From Ruminococcaceae bacterium UBA7101 (GTDB lineage: Bacteria > Bacillota > Clostridia > Oscillospirales > Acutalibacteraceae), in assembly GCA_002493325.1 (NCBI GenBank), contig DKYL01000044.1:1-23337 (forward strand): a stretch of DNA of 23,337 bases, given 5' to 3'. Positions 15,976 through 21,862 of the stretch are shown here, one piece after another. Position 1 is the first letter of the stretch. Every line of letters starts with the position of its first letter. Made by a program: the position numbers and the translations under genes. The notes below the pieces were generated by a model. It was not told the DNA's origin, searched no databases, and saw only the letters and a program-made list of their open reading frames with translations.

Positions 15976-17661
15976 TTAGTCATTATCATATACCCATCTG
16001 CCGTTGCTGTAGCCATATCTATAAGGAACTTCCGGCAGTAAATCATCAATACTTGTTATGACGTTCCATTCCTCAACCGTCTTTGTAACTGTTGACTGCA
16101 CCCAATTGCTATATGTAGTAAATGTCAATGCAGCAGACTGTTTTCCAGCAAAGACTGCTTTCAAATTTGTATTTGAAGTAATCATGAATGTATATGTTCT
16201 ATCTTTGCTGAAATACAAATTATTGGTTACATCATACCAACCAATAAAGTCATAGCCTTCATTTGCTGTTGCCGACAAGGTAATTTCTGTACCGAACAAT
16301 AATGAATAACTGCCATTGCTTGATGCACTGCCATTACAAGTCACCTCACAGCTGCCATTTTTAGATGAAACAGTAAAGTTAAAATAAGGCTGCAGCTCAT
16401 AAATGGCTTCAAGGATTTCTATTACCGCTTGGTCAACATCCTCCTGAGATTGTGCTGTGTCTAACAAACTCTTATTCTTATCAACAACATTTTTAAGATT
16501 ATTGTATGATGCTTCTGAATAATCTGACGAATTTAATTGGCTGAATTTTTCAACAGCGGCTTTCAAAGCGTCAATATCAATTTTGTTCTCAATATGAACT
16601 TTGTATTCGGGGCTGACATAGCTTTCTACACCCGCATTATTAACCGCTTTAAAGCGGAATGTTGCATTTACATTGTAATTAATTTCAATTTCTTCGCCTG
16701 TTGTTATTTTAACCCAATCATTACCGTTATCATAATAATAGGATACACCTGAGAGTGATTCTTCTTCGGTAGACAATTTAAACTTAACACCGTCACCTGA
16801 CCATCTTCCGAATGTACCTTCAAAGTCAACTCGTATAACAGGAATCTGGCGGTCAATTCTTATATCCATTTCCGATACAGCACTTTCAAGATTTGAATAG
16901 CTTATTGCTTTGAATTCATACTTATGCATTCCCGCCTGCGTTGCTGTAAACGTATCTGAGTCAAGCGAAATCCATTCGCCGCCGTCAACACGATAGCAAT
17001 ATTCGTAAATACCCGAAAAAGCTGTTGATGATAACTCAACATTAACATCCCCTGCAACCCATGTTGCCGGAGTATAAGCTTCTTCATTATATGTTGCGTT
17101 CATTATAACATCAGTCGGATTATCTCTGTCAATTACATAACCATCTGAACGCAGAATATCTGATTCATTTGTCGCCTTATCAATTGCACGTGCTTCAACA
17201 AATCCTTTAAATTCAGAATCCTGGGTCGGCTTGTCTGATTCGTTATATATTTTCCAATTATCATCAATAGGATTTGCGTTTTCATCAAGCAAACGATATT
17301 ATATTCTGTCAATTCCTGACACACCTTCATCTGAAGCATCAATTGTTATTTCAACCTTTTCATTGAAAAACTTTTTAAATGTTAATTTATTCAGGAATCT
17401 TGCAAAGCCGCCATTTTCCTTATGGGCAATAGATATGCTGTTCACTGTCGGGGCTTCTTTATCAATATTTTCAACAGTAATTGACTGTGCTGAAGAATGA
17501 CCGTTATTTGCAATAATTACAACATCGTATGTCCCGTTTTCATCAGTTATGTTAATAGAATTTACCGCACCATAGCTAACAATAAAAGCAGGTGCTATCA
17601 TTGAAAGGATAATTAAAAACGCAAGATAAAGACTTAACACTTTTTTACCTGTTCGTTTCAT
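15976..17661 (-). pseudogene. Secreted Ig-like/FIVAR/B-repeat protein broken by in-frame TAA codons
   Basis: Translation from ATG 17661 (AAGAAGG 9 bases upstream) gives a signal peptide (MKRTGKK, then a hydrophobic stretch to about residue 30) and Ig-like sequence, ending at TAA 17299-17301. The same frame continues at once as YRLLDENANPIDDNWK, with no frameshift, for another 440 codons. Those hold bacterial Ig-like repeats (SGIYEYCYRVDGGEW and SGVSYYYDNGNDW), a FIVAR-like helical segment (about 16387-16581) and an InlB-type B-repeat (GYDFIGWY, about 16147-16383). A second TAA at 15976-15978 is followed in frame by VLAKLRAGEGVY and then unrelated codons to TGA 15913-15915. GIDRI-stop-YRL suggests a Glu codon GAA changed to TAA. 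Probably cell-surface or adhesin-like originally. Confidence 0.75.
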
Positions 17662-17723
17662 ATACATCAACCTTCTTTGCTCTGAAATTGATAAAATATC
17701 GACAATAAATTACTAATATGTAA

Positions 17724-17752
17724 ATCTTATCATAAATAATATCATTTTTCAA
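17724..17752 (-). promoter_or_regulatory. Promoter of the broken secreted-protein gene
   Basis: Minus-strand TTGAAA (17747-17752), 17-bp spacer, TAAGAT (17724-17729) with an extended -10 TG (TGATAAGAT). The promoter looks intact although the gene is broken. Confidence 0.65.
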
Positions 17753-17756
17753 AAGA

Positions 17757-17786
17757 AAAAGAGCAAGCTGAAAAACTTGCTCTTTT
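17757..17786 (-). terminator. Terminator of the DUF5714-DUF3592 pair
   Basis: 11-bp stem (AAAAGAGCAAG / CTTGCTCTTTT) with an 8-nt loop. On the minus strand it is followed by a T-rich run (complement of the A-run up to 17751). It stands about 88 bases past the DUF3592 stop; the stretch between shows nothing recognisable. Confidence 0.8.
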
Positions 17787-17873
17787 GTGTGTTACTTTGA
17801 CCAAAAAAATGTATTAAGTAATTTTGTGTATGGATTTAAATCCTTTAATTCATATGTAAAAGATACAAGCGAA

Positions 17874-18833
17874 TTACGATTTATCGTAATAGCTCATATC
17901 TTCAAGCAGTCGTAATAGTTCATCTTTTGATTCTATTTTACAACCACCATAAACAAACGTATTATTCTTAAAACTTTTTATATAAAAGAAATTGTTATCT
18001 TCAGCAGCTAAAAAGTATTTATCTGAAATAACATAAGTATTTGCAGGCAAAGATGCAGAATCATATAACAATTTAGCATTGTCACTTGTGTTCAGTTTAT
18101 AATAATCAATTCGTATATTTTCTGTATTAACTGAATATGCTTGTTCAATAATTGAACCCATACCAAATTCTTTTTGTAATCTTTCTAAAGAGTTCTCCGC
18201 TGTATATCCGTCCGTTTCCATTATTTGAACGAACTCATTAGCATTAATGTTCTTTTGCGCAAATGGCTGATAGTACATCAAAACCAATCCCAATAAAAAG
18301 AATCCTATTGGAATTAGAAATCTTAAATATGATTTAGGATTTAATCTTTCTTTTGGACCATGATAATATGGCTTATCTTCTGAAACAACCGATAATATGA
18401 ATCGATTTTTCCATATAACTATTGTAAAAAATACACCTGAAGCAATCAATATAACACTAAATATTAAAACAACAATGAACATTTCAGTGTCAGGTACAGT
18501 GACAGCAGTTGAATCTGCCGGATTTTTCGGATTATATTTTATCTCAATCCGGTTTCCAACTTGATTCGGATAATATGACTTTATCTCTCCTTTATATGAA
18601 ATATCCTCCACTACATATTCATGGCTTATAACATATATTGTTCTATTTGAATGCTTTGCACCGCCGCCCGATTCATAACTGTTCATATCAACAACTGTAG
18701 CTTGAGTGGATGGCCATTTTGTGTGATCACACTCTTCTGCATATTGGTATGTTATGTATCCGCCTAATAACAATCCAACTATAATACAGACTATTGGGAA
18801 AAGCATTTTTGAATATAATTTCTTTTTATTCAC
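17874..18833 (-). CDS. DUF3592 membrane protein with extra C-terminal domain
   Basis: Protein of 319 residues with three predicted membrane helices, about 10-31, 118-141 and 169-188. The outer domain between helices 1 and 2 has the DUF3592 pattern: WPSTQATVVDM, a beta-rich block, then YKGEIKSYYPNQVGNRIEIKYNPKNP. After helix 3 there is a soluble region of about 125 residues (NANEFVQIMETDGYTAENS onward) that I do not recognise. Start GTG at 18833 is chosen because GAGG lies 7 bases before it; the longer reading begins with a TTG at 18863 that has no such site. Function unknown. It follows the DUF5714 gene by 31 bases and likely shares its transcript. Confidence 0.75.
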   Translation of the reverse strand: MNKKKLYSKMLFPIVCIIVGLLLGGYITYQYAEECDHTKWPSTQATVVDMNSYESGGGAKHSNRTIYVISHEYVVEDISYKGEIKSYYPNQVGNRIEIKYNPKNPADSTAVTVPDTEMFIVVLIFSVILIASGVFFTIVIWKNRFILSVVSEDKPYYHGPKERLNPKSYLRFLIPIGFFLLGLVLMYYQPFAQKNINANEFVQIMETDGYTAENSLERLQKEFGMGSIIEQAYSVNTENIRIDYYKLNTSDNAKLLYDSASLPANTYVISDKYFLAAEDNNFFYIKSFKNNTFVYGGCKIESKDELLRLLEDMSYYDKS

Positions 18834-18864
18834 TGTTATACCTCGTGTTAAAATAACTGACAAT

Positions 18865-19428
18865 TTATCCTTTATAGAAAGGACATTTTTCTTTAATGCA
18901 TTGCTTATTTAAATCTGAAAACTCACAAGTCTTATTATCAATTTCCATTTCGATGTTATATTTTTCTTTAACGAATACTACCGCATTAATAATAGATAGA
19001 TAAGCATTTCTTTTACAACATCTGGGACCGCCAATCTTGCTCATTTTGTTAATTACTTTAGAGATATATTCCATATGTTCGCTGTAATAGATATCATTTG
19101 ACAAAGGATTGGTATTATGAATTATTGATAAAGCAGCGCCAAGTGATGCACTGGAACCACATATTCCCCAATATCCACACATTGCTCCCGGCATTTTAAT
19201 AGAACGCTCTTTTAGCTTATTTAAAGCCTCTTCAATATTTATATCTCCACCACTATTTTTATAAGCTGCAAGAAATACCGCACCATCTAAAAAATGATGT
19301 TCAGGACCATGGATATTCATATAATCTCTTTTCATAATGTCTCTGACAATTTCAAGAGGATTCTTTGATTTATTATTTATAATATCTTCGTATATCAATT
19401 TGTATTTATCTTCTAAGGTGTATTCCAT
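18865..19428 (-). CDS. DUF5714 cysteine-rich protein
   Basis: 187-residue soluble protein matching the DUF5714 family, found in anaerobes and function unknown. Conserved blocks are IHGPEHHFLDGAVFLAAYKNSGG (39-61), MPGAMCGYWGICGSSAS (79-95) and GGPRCCKRNAYLSI (133-146). The C-terminus adds three more cysteines (168, 177, 182). Seven cysteines and two adjacent histidines suggest metal or Fe-S binding, which is inference. In many bacteria the domain is fused to a methyltransferase; here it stands alone. ATG at 19428 has AAAGGAG 9 bases upstream. I could not fix a convincing promoter between it and the tRNA terminator. Confidence 0.8.
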   Translation of the reverse strand: MEYTLEDKYKLIYEDIINNKSKNPLEIVRDIMKRDYMNIHGPEHHFLDGAVFLAAYKNSGGDINIEEALNKLKERSIKMPGAMCGYWGICGSSASLGAALSIIHNTNPLSNDIYYSEHMEYISKVINKMSKIGGPRCCKRNAYLSIINAVVFVKEKYNIEMEIDNKTCEFSDLNKQCIKEKCPFYKG

Positions 19429-19488
19429 ATATATTTACTCCTTTATTCAAGATAATTCATTAACTCATTAAGAACTACAGCCTCGTAA

Positions 19489-19524
19489 ACAAAAGACGCA
19501 AGGAATAGACCTTGCGTCTTTTGT
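19489..19524 (-). terminator. Terminator of tRNA-Leu
   Basis: 15-bp perfect stem (ACAAAAGACGCAAGG and its complement) with a 6-nt loop. It begins immediately at the encoded CCA end of the tRNA on the minus strand and shares one base with it. The distal arm ends CTTTTGTTT. Confidence 0.85.
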
Positions 19525-19610
19525 GGTGCAGAAGAAGGGACTTGAACCCTCATGAAATTGCTTTCACTAGAACCTGAATCTAGCGCGTCTGCCGATTCCG
19601 CCACTTCTGC
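19524..19610 (-). tRNA. tRNA-Leu (anticodon CAG)
   Basis: Minus strand, 87 nt including an encoded CCA. Acceptor stem GCAGAAG/CTTCTGC with discriminator A. Anticodon stem CTAGA/TCTAG holds the 7-nt loop TTCAGGT, so the anticodon CAG is at 19574-19576. A long variable arm (TGAAA GCAA TTTCA) marks a class II tRNA, as expected for leucine. The T-loop is TTCAAGT. Reads CUG codons. Transcribed from the promoter at 19725-19753 after an unusually long leader. Confidence 0.95.
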
Positions 19611-19718
19611 TTATTGGGGTGCTCTTATTTTTACACGGCAGAGCATACCGAGGCGGAGCCTACTTTCAGTTGAAAACTTACTTTTCTGCTTAATCCGCGG
19701 TGTGCTGAACTAATCAGC
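19611..19718 (-). other. Structured 5' leader RNA upstream of tRNA-Leu
   Basis: About 108 nt between the predicted start site and the tRNA. It contains a 5' hairpin TGCTGA/TCAGCA (19703-19719) and a multi-part stem pairing AGCA, ACCG and CGGA with TCCG, CGGT and TGCT (roughly 19641-19707). Inside that stem is a hairpin GAAAA/TTTTC. A last stem, TGCTCT/AGAGCA, lies near 19618-19643. The 5' hairpin, the long stem and the last stem compete for some of the same bases. I do not recognise it as a known RNA family. Confidence 0.4.
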
Positions 19719-19724
19719 ATTAGA

Positions 19725-19753
19725 ATAATAACACAACTTGCTTGAAATGTCAA
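19725..19753 (-). promoter_or_regulatory. tRNA-Leu promoter
   Basis: Minus-strand consensus TTGACA (19748-19753), 17-bp spacer, TATTAT (19725-19730). Its -35 directly abuts the -35 of the divergent plus-strand promoter. Confidence 0.82.
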
Positions 19754-19769
19754 TTAATTATGCTATAAT
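19742..19769 (+). promoter_or_regulatory. Promoter of the leaderless membrane protein gene
   Basis: Plus-strand TTGAAA (19742-19747), 16-bp spacer, consensus TATAAT (19764-19769). Only 7 bases separate the -10 from the ATG, so the predicted start site falls at or next to the start codon. Confidence 0.75.
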
Positions 19770-19776
19770 AAATTTT

Positions 19777-20316
19777 ATGAAAAAGATTTTTTGTTTATGT
19801 TTAAGTTTTGCAACGATTGTATATTCCATATATTATGCAACTTTCGGCGGTTTTGTCGGCAACAGCGGTGCACTGTCAAAAATAGGATTAACACACCCTG
19901 TTCTGTTTATCATATGGGGAATGATAACCTGCTTAGCCCTATTTTATAATCTTATTGTGGGATATGGAAAAACGAAATACAAATTCTACATTCCCCTGCT
20001 GATTATTGCTTTTATCGGTATGGTATTAACTGTCACAAATGATTTTGATTATTCCCAAAGGAATGATTATTTACTGCACTGCATAGGCTCAATGACTTTT
20101 TCAGCTGTGATGGGAATAACAGTATTCCTGTTATTTTTACTTTCAAAAAACTATACTTTCACAATAATAAGCGGTGTAATTTTAATAGGAGATTTAATAT
20201 TTTTAATTATATTTAAAGAAACAGCTATTATTGAGCTAACACCAATTTTTGCAGGCTTAATTATGCTTGGAATACATAATACACGAAGGGAGCGAAAAGC
20301 AGTTGAAATTAAATGA
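19777..20316 (+). CDS. Multi-pass membrane protein of unknown function
   Basis: 179 residues with about six predicted membrane helices (near 3-22, 42-62, 68-88, 100-120, 125-143 and 146-164), separated by short loops such as NDFDYSQRNDY. I do not recognise the family; the layout recalls small DUF998/Frag1-like proteins, without firm motif support. I chose ATG at 19777 (MKKIFCLC). The longer in-frame reading starts at a TTG overlapping the -35 region and would put the -10 box inside the gene. No Shine-Dalgarno is present. The 3' end overlaps the next gene's likely TTG start by 14 bases, so the two are probably co-transcribed. Confidence 0.75.
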   Translation: MKKIFCLCLSFATIVYSIYYATFGGFVGNSGALSKIGLTHPVLFIIWGMITCLALFYNLIVGYGKTKYKFYIPLLIIAFIGMVLTVTNDFDYSQRNDYLLHCIGSMTFSAVMGITVFLLFLLSKNYTFTIISGVILIGDLIFLIIFKETAIIELTPIFAGLIMLGIHNTRRERKAVEIK

Positions 20317-21610
20317 CAAATTAAAAGAACTGGATTCCTACCCTTTTCATATGCCGGGTCACAAAAGAAACCGTGATTTCGGAATTATCGGTGCCGATAT
20401 AGATATAACAGAAATTGAAGGCTTTGATAATCTGCATAAGCCTGAGGCAATTCTTTCAGAGCTTGAAAAACGAACTGCGAAAATCTTTAAAAGCAAAAAA
20501 AGCATTTTATCAGTCAACGGCTCAACCTGCTGTATTCTTTCAGCAATATCGGCAGTCTGCAAAAAGGGTGACACAATTATCATTGCAAGAAACTGTCATA
20601 AATCTGTTTATAATGCCTGCTTTATTAATGAGCTTAACACGGTTTATGCAGAACCTGAATTTTGCCCTGAGCTTGGAATTTACACCAAAATCACACAGGC
20701 AACCATTGATAGTGCAATAAAGAACAATCCGACAGCAAAAGCCATTGTAATCACCTCCCCCACCTATGAAGGCACAGTAAGCGAAATCAATGCTGACATA
20801 GCTATAATTATAGACGCTGCACACGGCAGTCATTTCGGGTTTGCTGAATTTCTTCCTTCACAGGCACAGGGGGACATTGTGATTCACTCACTGCATAAAA
20901 CACTTCCGAGCCTGACACAGACAGCAGTTATTCATATTCATAATGAAAAATATGCCGAGCCTGTAAAAAAATATATGGATATTTTTGAGAGCAGCTCACC
21001 AAGCTATATTCTGCTTGCATCCATTGAAAAATGCATTGATTTTTTAGAAAATTCGCAAGACGCATTTCATAGATATGAAATGCTGCTTAATGGTTTTTAT
21101 CAAAAATTAAAAACAATCAAAAATATAGAAGTATTCCGTAATGATGATCCCACAAGAATAATTGTTTATGCAAAGGGTTATAGCGGAGCGGAGCTGAGTG
21201 CACATCTGCGTCAAAACGGAATTGAGCCTGAAGGATGCGGAATAAATTATGTCATACTGATTTCAACAGTGTGTGATACGGAAAAAAGCTTTGAAATTTT
21301 AATCCGTGCACTAAGCAGTCTTGAATTACGGGAAAAACAGGCAGCATATTTTAATAAGATCAGTTTGCCTGAAAAAAAATACAACACTTTTGAAATTGAA
21401 AGCACAGTACAAACCTTGTTCAAAAATTCTGCAGGTAAAATATCCGGCGAGTATGTTTTTGCCTATCCGCCGGGTGTACCTATCATCACCCCCGGTGAAA
21501 TTATCAGCAATGATGTTATCGGCTATATTGAAAAATCAATTAAAAAGGGTGTGAATATTATAAGCGACAGCAATTTACTGCCCCATAGTATATTGACAAA
21601 GTATGATTAA
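20303..21610 (+). CDS. Orn/Lys/Arg decarboxylase-family PLP enzyme (YaaO/SpeA-like)
   Basis: Fold-type I PLP enzyme likely to decarboxylate a basic amino acid in polyamine synthesis; arginine, lysine or ornithine cannot be separated by eye. 435 residues from TTG at 20303, close to Bacillus YaaO/SpeA-type proteins. Motifs are FHMPGHKR (15-22), NGSTCCILSAI near 72-82, DAAHGSHFGF (171-180) and HSLHKTLPSLTQT (195-207), in which Lys199 should bind PLP. The C-terminal EYVFAYPPGVPIITPGE is also typical. The TTG start has AAGGGAG about 10 bases upstream; an earlier TTG at 20267 lacks such a site. Its last codons contain the -35 of the next promoter. Confidence 0.9.
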   Translation: MKLNDKLKELDSYPFHMPGHKRNRDFGIIGADIDITEIEGFDNLHKPEAILSELEKRTAKIFKSKKSILSVNGSTCCILSAISAVCKKGDTIIIARNCHKSVYNACFINELNTVYAEPEFCPELGIYTKITQATIDSAIKNNPTAKAIVITSPTYEGTVSEINADIAIIIDAAHGSHFGFAEFLPSQAQGDIVIHSLHKTLPSLTQTAVIHIHNEKYAEPVKKYMDIFESSSPSYILLASIEKCIDFLENSQDAFHRYEMLLNGFYQKLKTIKNIEVFRNDDPTRIIVYAKGYSGAELSAHLRQNGIEPEGCGINYVILISTVCDTEKSFEILIRALSSLELREKQAAYFNKISLPEKKYNTFEIESTVQTLFKNSAGKISGEYVFAYPPGVPIITPGEIISNDVIGYIEKSIKKGVNIISDSNLLPHSILTKYD

Positions 21611-21621
21611 TAATGTAAAAT
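21593..21621 (+). promoter_or_regulatory. SCIFF precursor promoter
   Basis: Consensus TTGACA (21593-21598), 17-bp spacer, TAAAAT (21616-21621). The -35 lies inside the final codons of the decarboxylase gene and the -10 just after its stop, giving scfA its own start 27 bases before the ribosome binding region ends. Confidence 0.82.
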
Positions 21622-21654
21622 AGTTTAGAAATATTAAGGAAAGAGGTGCTACCC

Positions 21655-21801
21655 TTGAAGAGAATTAACACTTTAAGCTCACGCAATCTTTGCGAATCAG
21701 CTAAAAAGGGCGGCTGCGGCGAATGCCAGACATCTTGCCAGTCAGCCAGCAAAACTTCTTGCTCAGTTGCAAACCAGAAATGTGAGCAGCTTAAGAAGTA
21801 A
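21655..21801 (+). CDS. scfA: SCIFF ranthipeptide precursor (variant core)
   Basis: 48-residue peptide beginning with TTG (AGAGGTG about 7 bases upstream): MKRINTLSSRNLCES, then KKGGCGECQTSC, QSASKTSCSVANQKC and EQLKK. It is the precursor of a six-cysteine SCIFF ranthipeptide, modified by the next gene. Cysteines are at 13, 21, 24, 28, 36 and 43. Typical SCIFF peptides have CGECQTSCQSACKTSCTVANQ, so five core cysteines are kept, the one at 32 is Ser (AGC, one base from TGC), Thr37 is Ser, and an unusual cysteine occurs at 13 in the leader part. The N-terminal IxTLxxxNL is the usual recognition-type leader. Confidence 0.92.
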   Translation: MKRINTLSSRNLCESAKKGGCGECQTSCQSASKTSCSVANQKCEQLKK

Positions 21802-21825
21802 TGAAGAAAATTAAAATTGGGATTT

Positions 21826-21851
21826 AGGTGGGCTCGCCCACCTTTTTCTTT
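21826..21851 (+). terminator. Intergenic terminator/attenuator between scfA and scfB
   Basis: GC-rich stem AGGTGGG / CCCACCT with a CTCG loop (21826-21843), followed by TTTTTCTTT. It lies 24 bases after the scfA stop and directly before the scfB ribosome binding site (GGAG at 21852-21855). I see no promoter between it and scfB, so it should act as a partial terminator giving more precursor than enzyme. Confidence 0.85.
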
Positions 21852-21862
21852 GGAGAAATGAT

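Noticed and set aside
15976..17301. Stop codon recoding (selenocysteine or pyrrolysine) in the secreted protein
   Set aside because: Both internal stops are TAA, which is not the codon for either amino acid; ordinary nonsense change explains them better.
19680..19718. ACCGCGGATTA in the tRNA leader resembles the T-box core ACCGCGG
   Set aside because: The preceding UGGN bulge, a Stem I specifier region and a downstream antiterminator/terminator pair are all missing, and only about 16 bases lie between the predicted start site and this motif.
19611..19718. The tRNA leader as 6S RNA, SRP RNA or tmRNA
   Set aside because: It is too short for 6S RNA, lacks the SRP apical GGAAG/AGCAG loop motif, and lacks tmRNA ends and a tag reading frame.
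20267..20302. Earlier TTG start for the decarboxylase at 20267
   Set aside because: No Shine-Dalgarno precedes it and it would add residues from the overlapping membrane-protein gene; TTG at 20303 has AAGGGAG upstream.
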